Below, one piece after another: positions 1-6,438 of a stretch of 41,943 nucleotides of DNA. The first letter of the stretch is position 1. Every line of letters begins with the position of its first letter. The DNA is from JAZNSB01 sp045590955 (GTDB lineage: Bacteria > Pseudomonadota > Alphaproteobacteria > RF32 > CAG-239), in the NCBI GenBank assembly GCA_045590955.1, contig JAZNSB010000027.1, positions 1 through 41,943 of the forward strand. Direction: 5' to 3'. The translations under genes were made by a program, and so were the position numbers. The notes beneath the pieces were generated by a model that worked only from the letters and a program-made list of their open reading frames with translations, ran no database searches and was not told the origin of the DNA.

Positions 1-125
1 CTGGCTTCACATCAGAAAGTCCTTGTTTTTATTTTGTTATTGCATATTAGACAAAAATATGGCATAATAAATATAGGCATTGGATTTAAATGTTCGGTTT
101 AACACAATATTTTAGGAGATGCAAT

Positions 126-851
126 ATGTCGTTAGGTAATAATATAGATTATGCAAATTTACATACTCAAAGTGAAGAAGATTTAATAAGATTGGGATTA
201 AGAAAATATGATAAAGGCTTATTTCTTTTTCCAGAAAGCTTTTTTAACGACATTCCAGAAGGAATGGTTTTAACAACCATACTTGGAGAAAAAAGACGCT
301 TTCACAGAGGATTTGATACTGATACCAGATTTGGATGTTTGGCTTATGGTGTAAATATATTGGATTCAGAACATAATAAATCAGACTATGATGAGGCAAA
401 AACTTTTGATGAATACTTTACTGGATATAAAAACTATGATGATGGTGGCAAATTAGACCAAGGGATAATTGTTGATGCAAAGAAAGTATTTGAAGCATTA
501 AAGACACCTGAAGCAATTCAAGCTTTTATCAAAGCAGATTACAAAGAACAGGTGCAAATGGTTAGTGGTTTAGATGATGGACACTCTGCTTTTAGTTTTG
601 GATGTGTTTGTCATTGTGCGTTGAAATATGCTAATTATATTAAACTCGTTGCTGAAGAAAAAGAATTAGCAGCAAAATACGATGAATATTTAGCTCTTCA
701 TACAACCAATAGATTAGCTGCAACACGAAAAAGATTAGCAGGTAAAATTGATGATAAATTAGGAACTAATCTATCTGATATTAAACTTCCTAAAACAATA
801 AAAAATATTGAAGCAAAAATTTCAAAACATTTTGATAAGTCTGGTCGTTAA
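126..851 (+). CDS. Hypothetical protein, 241 aa
   Basis: The family is not recognised. The start is placed at 126 because a clear TTTAGGAGAT ribosome binding site lies just upstream; the in-frame ATG at 90 has none. The product is soluble and mixed-charge, with no signal peptide or membrane segment. The middle has aromatic and acidic stretches (for example YFTGYKNYDDGG), there is a cluster of three cysteines/histidines (GCVCHCALKYA, about residues 159-170), and the tail is basic and helical. It is not co-oriented with the minus-strand genes that follow, and dispersed repeats begin about 35 bases after its stop, so it belongs to an accessory patch. The Cys/His cluster could bind a metal, but nothing else supports that. 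Confidence 0.75.
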   Translation: MSLGNNIDYANLHTQSEEDLIRLGLRKYDKGLFLFPESFFNDIPEGMVLTTILGEKRRFHRGFDTDTRFGCLAYGVNILDSEHNKSDYDEAKTFDEYFTGYKNYDDGGKLDQGIIVDAKKVFEALKTPEAIQAFIKADYKEQVQMVSGLDDGHSAFSFGCVCHCALKYANYIKLVAEEKELAAKYDEYLALHTTNRLAATRKRLAGKIDDKLGTNLSDIKLPKTIKNIEAKISKHFDKSGR

Positions 852-884
852 ATATAATTTGTAAATCATACTTTAACTTAGGGC

Positions 885-924
885 AATAACAAAAAACTTA
901 GGATTTGAAATTAAAGGCTAATTT
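885..924 (+). repeat. 40 bp dispersed repeat R1, copy 1
   Basis: A 40-base block beginning AATAACAAAAAACTTAGG and ending GGCTAATTT. It is identical by reading to a second copy at 2382-2421. It sits between the gene ending at 851 and the R2 repeat. No protein can be read from it. Confidence 0.85.
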
Positions 925-925
925 A

Positions 926-1012
926 TGAATATGTAACAAGCTGAAGAAAGAGTTGTTTTTTGTGCGTAAAGAATGTAATAAAAACCCCTCACAACATAAA
1001 AATTGTGAGGGG
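926..1012 (+). repeat. 87 bp dispersed repeat R2, copy 1, ending in a hairpin
   Basis: An 87-base block from TGAATATG to the end of a GC-rich hairpin. It is repeated at 3063-3149 with only three differences that I can see. Each copy follows a plus-strand gene and precedes the 3' end of a minus-strand gene, so it seems to travel as a 3'-end cassette. Confidence 0.85.
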
Positions 1013-1016
1013 TTTT
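985..1016. terminator. Bidirectional terminator within R2 copy 1
   Basis: Stem CCCCTCACAA / TTGTGAGGGG (10 bp) with the 8-base loop CATAAAAA. It is preceded by five A and followed by TTTT, so it should work on both strands: for the plus-strand gene ending at 851 and the minus-strand gene ending at 1126. Confidence 0.8.
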
Positions 1017-1125
1017 AATTAAGCCAAAATGTTACTCTGAATAGTTCAAGTAGGTAATATTTTTGCCAAATTTAACAGAGCGTGATGTTATTAATCCTAT
1101 TGCACATAACACAAAGTTTTTAAAT

Positions 1126-1500
1126 TTATATTTTATGCACACTATCTGTATCTACGTTATTATAATAACAAGATACAACTTCATCAAGATTGGTTGTTGA
1201 TGTAATACGGAGTTTTTTGTTATTAAATACAGCACGCACAGGTAGTTTAATAAAAGTGCTTAAAATTTTCATCTCTCGTAAAACATCAGAAAGCTCCGAA
1301 CCCGAATATGGCTCAATAATCACCTCATGGAAAGTTTTAGGTCCATTACTGCTATTATTGTGAAGTTTTTGTTGTTTCTTCAATTCCTCGCCTTTTTTCA
1401 GTAGTTTACCAAAATTTTTTAACAACCCACTGAAAATTACAACAAATACGATAACGCAAAAAGCAATCACTGTCCAAAAAATAATTTTTTCTGTTTCCAT
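1126..1500 (-). CDS. Small single-pass membrane protein, 124 aa
   Basis: The family is not recognised. Residues about 6-28 (IIFWTVIAFCVIVFVVIFSG) form one hydrophobic segment. A strongly basic stretch rich in lysine follows (about 29-47), then a soluble domain of about 75 residues with alternating hydrophobic residues typical of beta structure. By the positive-inside rule the soluble part should be cytoplasmic. It lies 34 bases downstream of the 71-residue gene in the same orientation and probably shares its transcript. The start has no obvious Shine-Dalgarno sequence. Its layout (membrane anchor, basic linker, small domain) matches the product of 3161-3547, which suggests a family of anchored small proteins. 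The function is unknown. Confidence 0.7.
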   Translation of the reverse strand: METEKIIFWTVIAFCVIVFVVIFSGLLKNFGKLLKKGEELKKQQKLHNNSSNGPKTFHEVIIEPYSGSELSDVLREMKILSTFIKLPVRAVFNNKKLRITSTTNLDEVVSCYYNNVDTDSVHKI

Positions 1501-1534
1501 AACATAAAATTTTAACGGTTATTTACTTTTTTGT

Positions 1535-1750
1535 TTATTCTATCACATCATTGCCTTTATACTTGTCGGCAATTCTTTTTGCAAATTCATTGTTAACAAT
1601 TTTTTGTTGAACGTCTTTTCTGTGTTTATTTACACGCTTGTTTTCTTTATAAAAAGTCACAAAAAAACAAACAATACAAACAACAACCATCGTTAAAGGA
1701 ATAATAAATTCCCAAGAGGTCTCTTTAATAAAATCAATAACTTTTTCCAT
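1535..1750 (-). CDS. Small single-pass membrane protein, 71 aa
   Basis: The family is not recognised. A short amphipathic start is followed by a membrane segment at about residues 15-34 (FIIPLTMVVVCIVCFFVTFY) and a very basic, helical tail (KENKRVNKHRKD onward). It is the first gene downstream of leader module C (hairpin 1876-1909), and the gene at 1126-1500 follows on the same strand. The upstream sequence has no clear Shine-Dalgarno site, a property shared by the other genes of this array. The region just after its stop contains AAAAAGTAAATAA, a string also found at the ends of the 45-residue gene and of a decayed frame near 2310, pointing to repeated duplication. Confidence 0.65.
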   Translation of the reverse strand: MEKVIDFIKETSWEFIIPLTMVVVCIVCFFVTFYKENKRVNKHRKDVQQKIVNNEFAKRIADKYKGNDVIE

Positions 1751-1812
1751 ACTTTATAATATTTAAATAGTTTAACATCATAATTTTTAACAGTGGGTGG
1801 ATGGTAATCTAT

Positions 1813-1831
1813 TTGATTATAAAAATCAAAT
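1813..1831. other. Inverted repeat in module C leader
   Basis: TTTGATT and AATCAAA arms (7 bp) surround a 5-base centre, about 65 bases upstream of the 71-residue gene. Copies A and B of the module keep one arm but not the symmetry. It could be a small hairpin or a protein site. Confidence 0.4.
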
Positions 1832-1871
1832 GTTTTTACGTCTAATTTTCGGAAAAATTGGTTTGTGTGAT

Positions 1872-1909
1872 AAAAAATAGCGTTTGCTGGTTAGGTTGCA
1901 AACGCTATT
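1872..1909 (-). terminator. Leader-module terminator hairpin, copy C
   Basis: Read on the minus strand: 12 bp stem AATAGCGTTTGC / GCAAACGCTATT, a 10-base loop, then a run of T ending in ATC. Compared with copy B, one base pair in the stem is flipped on both sides (G-C to C-G), which preserves pairing. It lies upstream of the 71-residue gene, so it would act as an attenuator for it and as a terminator for the 45-residue gene. Confidence 0.75.
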
Positions 1910-1935
1910 AAACTTGTGGGGTCCTTGTTTTTCAT
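1891..1935 (-). CDS. Putative 14-residue leader peptide of module C
   Basis: A minus-strand mini-frame, ATG AAA AAC AAG GAC ... TTT GCA ACC TAA, reads MKNKDPTSLIAFAT. Its last codons form one arm of the terminator hairpin at 1876-1909 and its stop codon lies in the loop. The same arrangement recurs at 2238-2282 and 3684-3731. No good Shine-Dalgarno site precedes this copy, and the amino-acid differences between copies are all replacements, so translation is a hypothesis. Confidence 0.4.
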   Translation of the reverse strand: MKNKDPTSLIAFAT

Positions 1936-1964
1936 AGTGTTGTTAATTTAGAGAGTTGGCTAAC

Positions 1965-2102
1965 TTATTTACTTTTTTTGATTTCTTCGATTTGTTTATT
2001 TATCTCAGCAAATTGCTCTTCTTGCATACGAGCAAAAGCAATGCAGAAAGCGATAACCACTACTATGGTGAGACCACCTAAACAATAAGCAACTATTTCC
2101 AT
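1965..2102 (-). CDS. 45-residue single-pass membrane protein
   Basis: A short reading frame: ATG at 2102, TAA at 1965. The product has a hydrophobic segment at about residues 3-24 (IVAYCLGGLTIVVVIAFCIA) followed by a charged helical tail (RMQEEQFAEINKQIEEIKKSK). It sits between leader modules B and C, in the same position as the genes after modules A and C, and its upstream 60 bases closely resemble those of the gene starting at 3547. That shared context, the typical membrane-then-helix design and the uninterrupted frame support it as a real gene. No Shine-Dalgarno site is visible. The function is unknown; such proteins often modulate larger membrane partners. Confidence 0.6.
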   Translation of the reverse strand: MEIVAYCLGGLTIVVVIAFCIAFARMQEEQFAEINKQIEEIKKSK

Positions 2103-2218
2103 AATATATACATTTTTAATTAAACATAATTAATTTTATTGGTGTTGATGTTAATCTTTTTTTTGAAAAAATCAAATGTTTTTACGTCTAAATTTTGGGA
2201 AAAATTGGTTTGTGTGAT

Positions 2219-2256
2219 AAAAAATACCGTTTGCAGGTTAGGTTGCAAACGGTATT
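2219..2256 (-). terminator. Leader-module terminator hairpin, copy B
   Basis: Minus strand: 12 bp stem AATACCGTTTGC / GCAAACGGTATT, a 10-base loop, then a T run. It lies upstream of the 45-residue gene. The stem differs from copy C by one swapped pair and from copy A by one T-A to C-G change, both compensated on the other arm. Confidence 0.75.
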
Positions 2257-2282
2257 AAACTTGTGTGGTCCTTGTTTTTCAT
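2238..2282 (-). CDS. Putative 14-residue leader peptide of module B
   Basis: The minus-strand mini-frame reads MKNKDHTSLIPFAT, with the stop in the hairpin loop (2223-2256), as in copies A and C. The flanking sequence is almost identical to copy C over more than 50 bases upstream (2269-2326 against 1921-1978), so these two are a recent duplication. Confidence 0.4.
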   Translation of the reverse strand: MKNKDHTSLIPFAT

Positions 2283-2381
2283 AGTGTTGTTAATTTAGAG
2301 AGTTGGCTAACTTATTTACTTTTTGGGTTACTTGTTTTGCTTAAGAAGTTATTGGTTATGCTTCATTGTCTTTTGGAATAT

Positions 2382-2421
2382 AATAACAAAAAACTTAGGA
2401 TTTGAAATTAAAGGCTAATTT
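2382..2421 (+). repeat. 40 bp dispersed repeat R1, copy 2
   Basis: The second copy of the block at 885-924. It lies in the 418-base gap between the start of the 45-residue gene (2102) and the phosphatase gene (2520). That gap otherwise holds leader module B, and between it and this repeat a decayed frame ending in the AAAAAGTAAATAA string. No further gene is seen there. Confidence 0.85.
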
Positions 2422-2519
2422 TATTCATGCATTTTGGAAAATATAAAAATTAATTTGATATTCTGTTAAAAAATGTTGCAATATATTATGGTAGTGAAGA
2501 ATGAAAATAAGGTGACTAA

Positions 2520-3065
2520 ATGAAAAAACATTTTTATTTTTTTAGACATGGGCAAACAAATGAAAACCAATTAGGAAAAAGGGAAGGAACAGGTATTGAT
2601 TCATTCTTGACTGATACCGGTAAGATGCAGGCATTGAAATTGGCAGATTTTTTGGCAGATAAACATTTGGATGTGATTTATTCAAGTCCGTTTAAAAGAG
2701 CAATTGATACAGCTCAGATAGTTGCATCAAAATATAAAAGTATAGATATTTTAACAGATGAATGCTTATCTGAAATTGCTTTTGGTTTTTGGAATATTGA
2801 AGATGCTAAAAAGCAGGTAAAAATGAACGAAAATTATAATAAGATTAGAATTTGTTTAGAGCAAATTGTGTTATCTGATGAATATAAAAATGTTGCAATA
2901 TCCTCACATGGTGGTGTTACTAGGGCATTGTGTTTTGTTGCTGGAGTTAAAATTGGGATGATTGAAAACTGTCAGTGTTTTCATTTTTTATTTGAAAATG
3001 GTGACTGGAAATATATGGAAGAATTTTCTACTGATATTAAAGTAAATAATGTATCTGATTTGTGA
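2520..3065 (+). CDS. Histidine phosphatase family protein (phosphoglycerate-mutase-like)
   Basis: A branch-1 histidine phosphatase of 181 residues. The catalytic RHG motif is at residues 9-11 (FFRHGQTNEN, phospho-acceptor His10). A conserved arginine occurs in SSPFKRAIDTAQ, an acidic residue in the SEIAFGFWN segment, and the second catalytic histidine is His130 in SSHGG. These enzymes remove phosphate from small molecules or proteins; the substrate cannot be told from sequence. A good AAGGTGA ribosome binding site precedes the ATG. The gene is shorter than cofactor-dependent phosphoglycerate mutase (about 230-250 residues), so a role such as alpha-ribazole or nucleotide phosphatase is more likely than glycolysis. 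Repeat R2 copy 2 begins exactly at its TGA stop. Confidence 0.9.
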   Translation: MKKHFYFFRHGQTNENQLGKREGTGIDSFLTDTGKMQALKLADFLADKHLDVIYSSPFKRAIDTAQIVASKYKSIDILTDECLSEIAFGFWNIEDAKKQVKMNENYNKIRICLEQIVLSDEYKNVAISSHGGVTRALCFVAGVKIGMIENCQCFHFLFENGDWKYMEEFSTDIKVNNVSDL

Positions 3066-3149
3066 ATATGCAACAAGCTGAAGAACGAGTTGTTTTTTGT
3101 GCGTAAAGAATGTAGTAAAAACCCCTCACAACATAAAAATTGTGAGGGG
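3063..3149 (+). repeat. 87 bp dispersed repeat R2, copy 2
   Basis: The second copy of the block at 926-1012, starting at the stop codon of the phosphatase gene. There are three substitutions relative to copy 1. The hairpin is intact, but the plus-strand T run after it has been lost. Confidence 0.85.
3116..3149 (-). terminator. Terminator of the gene at 3161-3547
   Basis: Stem CCCCTCACAA / TTGTGAGGGG with a T run on the minus strand (GGGGTTTTTAC), 11 bases past the stop at 3161. On the plus strand the hairpin is followed by GGTAAG, so it is probably weak in that direction, unlike copy 1. Confidence 0.75.
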
Positions 3150-3160
3150 GGTAAGAAATT

Positions 3161-3547
3161 CTATATATCTTCTTCAGAAAGAAAATATAGTAATTTACCA
3201 TTAAGTTCAATGCCGACAACTTTTTTCTCTCTTATAGTATAAAAAACTATAATATCACCGCGCTGAGGAATGGTATTTGAATGAGACTGTAGAAAAGCAT
3301 GAGAATCATATGTTAAGATTTGGTAACCACCATTTTCAACAGGTATTACTTCTGTGATTTTTTGTGGTTTACTTTTTATAACTCTTGATCCACATAAATA
3401 ATCTTTTACTTGAGGAGCTTTGTCTTTTTTATTCATAGTACAAAGGTTGCTTTTTTTGCCTTTCTTCTTTTTAAGACCGCTTAATGCTAAAAGTGCTGCT
3501 GAACCACATAGAATGATAACAAGCACAATAAAGAGATAATTATTCAT
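3161..3547 (-). CDS. Membrane-anchored small protein, 128 aa
   Basis: The family is not recognised. Residues about 4-24 form one membrane segment (LFIVLVIILCGSAALLALSG), followed by a block of lysines (KKKKGKKS) and then a soluble domain of about 95 residues with beta-like alternation (ITEVIPVENGGYQILTYD; GDIIVFYTIREKKVVGIELNG). The soluble part should be cytoplasmic. The gene lies behind leader module A, the longest of the three leaders with its own strong promoter at 3910-3938. It shares anchor plus basic linker plus small domain with the product of 1126-1500, but no clear sequence identity. There is no Shine-Dalgarno site before the ATG. Confidence 0.7.
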   Translation of the reverse strand: MNNYLFIVLVIILCGSAALLALSGLKKKKGKKSNLCTMNKKDKAPQVKDYLCGSRVIKSKPQKITEVIPVENGGYQILTYDSHAFLQSHSNTIPQRGDIIVFYTIREKKVVGIELNGKLLYFLSEEDI

Positions 3548-3664
3548 AATACATAATATTTTTAGTTAAACATAATTAATTTTATTGGTGTTGATGTTAA
3601 TCTTTTTTTTGAAAAAATCAAATGTTTTGTGTCTAATTTTTGGGAAAAATTGTTTTATTTGATA

Positions 3665-3702
3665 AAAAAACACCGTTTGCAGGTTAGGTTGCAAACGGTG
3701 TT
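3665..3702 (-). terminator. Leader-module terminator hairpin, copy A
   Basis: Minus strand: 12 bp stem AACACCGTTTGC / GCAAACGGTGTT, 10-base loop AACCTAACCT, then a run of seven T. It lies between the promoter at 3910-3938 and the gene at 3161-3547, so readthrough must be controlled for that gene to be expressed from this promoter. Confidence 0.8.
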
Positions 3703-3731
3703 GAATTGGCGGGGTCCTTGTTTTTTTTCAT
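3684..3731 (-). CDS. Putative 15-residue leader peptide of module A
   Basis: The minus-strand mini-frame reads MKKNKDPANSTPFAT, stopping in the hairpin loop. Of the three copies this one has the best translation signal: CAGGACC directly before the ATG. A ribosome reaching the stop would cover the 5' arm of the terminator stem and favour readthrough. Confidence 0.45.
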   Translation of the reverse strand: MKKNKDPANSTPFAT

Positions 3732-3909
3732 GGTCCTGTTTTTTTTAATTTGGTCAAATAAATTTTTTTCAAATCTTTAACAGGTAGGAGCCCGAATTTG
3801 AGCGAATTTTTGGTCTTTCATCTCATCGTTGTTTTTTGGAGATGCTGTCTCTTGAGTTATAGAATGCAGCCCTCCAGGTTCATGTTCATCATAATTGTTA
3901 ACTGAGAGC
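3732..3909 (-). other. Structured 5' leader upstream of module A
   Basis: About 180 bases of transcript between the promoter and the leader peptide. It contains two possible pairings, GGAG/CTCC and GCTG/CAGC, around 3841-3880, and further mini-frames on the minus strand. One of them, 3777-3821, reads MKDQKFAQIRAPTC and another near 3890 reads MMNMNLEGCIL. Neither has a strong ribosome binding site. Together with module A it accounts for the 430-base gap between 3547 and 3979; no larger gene is seen. Confidence 0.4.
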
Positions 3910-3938
3910 AATGTAGCATATTTTAGGATATGTGTCAA
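3910..3938 (-). promoter_or_regulatory. Strong sigma-70-type promoter of leader module A
   Basis: Minus strand: TTGACA, 17-base spacer ending in TATGC, then TACATT. The TG just before the -10 makes it an extended -10 promoter. Transcription would begin near 3903. Confidence 0.8.
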
Positions 3939-3978
3939 GACAAAAAATGACAAAATTTTATATTTTTATCCGATATTA

Positions 3979-4560
3979 TTATTCAATGCAGCAATCTACG
4001 GCTTTTTTTACAAAAGCTTTCATTTTTGCAAGAGCACCTGATGGAGCTTCAGTTTTTTGTGTTTGCTCTGCAATTGGCATGGCTTTTTCAATTTTTTCTG
4101 ACAGAACTTTGATGTCTTCTTGTTTGTCTTGAAGCCATTTTACATCATCTACATTGAGCATATTCATATTTAACCCCCAAAACAGGCAGTATAAATCATA
4201 TGCCTGATTAAACAGTTTATATGCTTCTTGTTTGTTGCCAAGGCTTTGTTGTTTTGTGCCAACTTCCATTAAGCGCATTGAACTGGCTAAAAGGTGTTTG
4301 GAAATGCACCAAACTTCACCTTCATAGGCGGGGATGACTTTTAACATTAAATTCTTGCGAAGTTCTCTGATGTCTTGAACAAGATCATAAAAAGAATTTT
4401 TGCCGGTTTTTGCTCCGGAAAAGATAAGATGTTCTTCAATTGAAATGAGATTCATAATAGCAATGGTAAGATCTTGGTCAGATGATAGATCTTTGGGGTT
4501 TACCTTTTTTTTAGAATCTAATTTTTCTACAAAGTCTTTTACATTATCTATCTTTTTCAT
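3979..4560 (-). CDS. Conserved-looking hypothetical protein, 193 aa
   Basis: The family is not recognised. The product is a soluble, all-helical protein. A segment at about residues 32-120 is dense in conserved-type residues (SIEEHLIFSGAKTGKNSF, then a tryptophan-cysteine pair in GEVWCISKHLL, then FWGLN). No signal peptide or membrane segment is present. It has its own promoter at 4596-4623 and AAGGGACATT before the ATG, so it is a normal single-gene unit, on the same strand as the leader modules that follow. The pattern resembles a helical adaptor more than an enzyme. Confidence 0.75.
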   Translation of the reverse strand: MKKIDNVKDFVEKLDSKKKVNPKDLSSDQDLTIAIMNLISIEEHLIFSGAKTGKNSFYDLVQDIRELRKNLMLKVIPAYEGEVWCISKHLLASSMRLMEVGTKQQSLGNKQEAYKLFNQAYDLYCLFWGLNMNMLNVDDVKWLQDKQEDIKVLSEKIEKAMPIAEQTQKTEAPSGALAKMKAFVKKAVDCCIE

Positions 4561-4595
4561 GTTAATGTCCCTTATGTCTTTTATATTTGAATTGT

Positions 4596-4623
4596 ATTAT
4601 ATTTCAGCTTGTTTAATTTGCAA
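4596..4623 (-). promoter_or_regulatory. Promoter of the gene at 3979-4560
   Basis: Minus strand TTGCAA, 16-base spacer, TATAAT. It lies in the short gap after the uup stop codon, 36 bases before the ATG. Confidence 0.7.
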
Positions 4624-4644
4624 TTGCTTTGCAAAAGTTATCAG

Positions 4645-6438
4645 CTAAAATTGTTCTTCTTTTATTTTAATTTCAAGCCAGCGGTTTTCAAGGGTTTCTT
4701 TTTCTTGTTTTAACTGTTCCAGTAAAATGGCGGTTTTATCAAACTTTTGCGGGTCTGTTTGAAACAAATCGGGATTGCTTAAAATTTGTTCTGCATTTGA
4801 GATGTTTTTTTCAAGCTCTGCCATTTTGTCATTGAAAGTGTTGAGTATGTATTGTTCGTTAAAACTTAATTTTTTGCTTTTGTTTTTAATTGGTTCTGAA
4901 TCTTTTTCTTTGTTTTTCTTTTTTGTGTCAGATGGTGTTGCAGGTTTTATTTTTTCCAATAAATCAGTATATTTGCCAACGTGTTCTTGGATGGTGCCGT
5001 TGCCGGACATATATAAAACAGAGCCGGCGACGTTGTCTAAAAAATCTCTGTCGTGGCTTACAATTAAAATGGTGCCTGTATATTGAGTTAATACGTCTTG
5101 CAATAATTCAAGAGTGTCCATATCCAAATCATTGGTGGGTTCATCTAAAACCAAAAAGTTTGATTCTTTGGACAATGCTAAAGCAAGCATTAATCTGTTT
5201 TTTTCTCCGCCGGAAAGAGAACTTACCGGGCATTGAGCTTGTTCCGGTTTAAATAAAAAATCTTTTAAATATGCAACAACATGTCTGAAATGCCCCCTTA
5301 CATAAATATGATCTCCTTCATTGCAAAGAGTTTTCCATAATGTCTTTTTGGGGTCTAATTCTATTCTGTTTTGGTCAAAATATGCTTCTTGCAAATTTTT
5401 TGCAATTCTTACCCACCCGCTGTCAGGTTCAAGACGTTTGGTTAAAAGTTTTATCAGTGTTGTTTTGCCGGAACCGTTGGGACCGACAATGCCGATTTTG
5501 TTTCCTTTGATGATTTTAATGCTGAAATCTTTTACTATTTCTTTTTCGCCAAAAGATTTGCAGATGTGTTTGGCGTCAATAATGAGTTTTGAACGAATAT
5601 CGCCTTCGGCAATTTCAAGATTGACACTTCCAATTTGTTTAATTTGTTCTTTTCTTTCTGCCCTTAAAGCCTCAAGACGTCTTAATCTGCCTTGGTTGCG
5701 TTTTCTTCTGGCGGTTACTCCTTTGTGTAACCATTGCATTTCTTCATCAATTTGTTTGTTTAGATGTTTTTGGGCAATAATTTCTTGTTCTATTACCTGG
5801 TCTTGCCAATCTTCAAAATATGCAAAGCCTCTTTGAGAGTATCTTAAAAAACCTCTGTCAAGCCAAAAAGACCTGCCGGTGATGCTCTTTAAAAAAGCTT
5901 TGTCGTGTGAAATTATGACCACGGCTCCTTTGAAATTTTTTATGATGTTTTCTAAAATTTCTATGGTGGATATGTCCAGATGGTTGGTGGGTTCATCTAA
6001 AAGCAAAATGTCCGGTTCGCAGACCAATGCTTTGGCAAGAGCTGCTTTTCTGCATTCTCCACCGGAAGAGGTTTTTGGTGAAGAGTGGGCGGAAATGCCT
6101 AACAAATCAATTAATTTATCGGCTTTAAATGAATTTGTTTTGTCTTCTTGTTCAAGTCCCGATAAAACAACGTCTTTTAGAGTGTTGTATTTGCTCAAAT
6201 CAGGTTCTTGAGGCATATATGAAATTTTTGTGCCCGGTTGTATGAAAATTTGGGCATCGTCAGCTTCTATGACGCCGGCAATTACTTTCAGTAATGTTGA
6301 TTTGCCGGAACCATTGCGTCCGATAAGGCATATTTTATCGCCTTTGTTAATAGAAAATTCCACATCGGTAAACAGAGGTTTTATGCCAAAATTTACCGAT
6401 GCGTTTTTTATGGTATATATGGGTGCTATATTTACCAT
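4645..6438 (-). CDS. uup: ABC-F family ATPase, Uup-like
   Basis: A soluble duplicated ABC ATPase without membrane domains. Walker A motifs are GRNGSGKST (about residue 40) and GPNGSGKTT (about 315). Signatures are SSGGECRKA and LSGGEKNRL, and both Walker B motifs are followed by the ABC-F hallmark (LLDEPTNHLD and VLDEPTNDLD). The linker between the domains is basic (TARRKRNQGRLRRLEALRAERKEQ). The C-terminus adds a lysine-rich linker and a coiled coil, as in Uup rather than EttA. Family members bind the ribosome or branched DNA. Its ATG follows the rfbB stop codon directly, so it is co-transcribed with rfbA-rfbB. An antibiotic-protection role cannot be excluded from sequence. Confidence 0.9.
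   Translation of the reverse strand: MVNIAPIYTIKNASVNFGIKPLFTDVEFSINKGDKICLIGRNGSGKSTLLKVIAGVIEADDAQIFIQPGTKISYMPQEPDLSKYNTLKDVVLSGLEQEDKTNSFKADKLIDLLGISAHSSPKTSSGGECRKAALAKALVCEPDILLLDEPTNHLDISTIEILENIIKNFKGAVVIISHDKAFLKSITGRSFWLDRGFLRYSQRGFAYFEDWQDQVIEQEIIAQKHLNKQIDEEMQWLHKGVTARRKRNQGRLRRLEALRAERKEQIKQIGSVNLEIAEGDIRSKLIIDAKHICKSFGEKEIVKDFSIKIIKGNKIGIVGPNGSGKTTLIKLLTKRLEPDSGWVRIAKNLQEAYFDQNRIELDPKKTLWKTLCNEGDHIYVRGHFRHVVAYLKDFLFKPEQAQCPVSSLSGGEKNRLMLALALSKESNFLVLDEPTNDLDMDTLELLQDVLTQYTGTILIVSHDRDFLDNVAGSVLYMSGNGTIQEHVGKYTDLLEKIKPATPSDTKKKNKEKDSEPIKNKSKKLSFNEQYILNTFNDKMAELEKNISNAEQILSNPDLFQTDPQKFDKTAILLEQLKQEKETLENRWLEIKIKEEQF

Noticed and set aside
1..35. Possible fourth leader module at the left edge
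   Set aside because: The string GTCCTTGTTTTT matches the start of the leader peptide region, but the ATG is missing and the hairpin would lie outside the window, so it cannot be judged.
2311..2380. Minus-strand frame ending in the AAAAAGTAAATAA string
   Set aside because: The frame is closed by a TGA after about 16 codons and has no start codon; it is at most a decayed end of a duplicated small gene.
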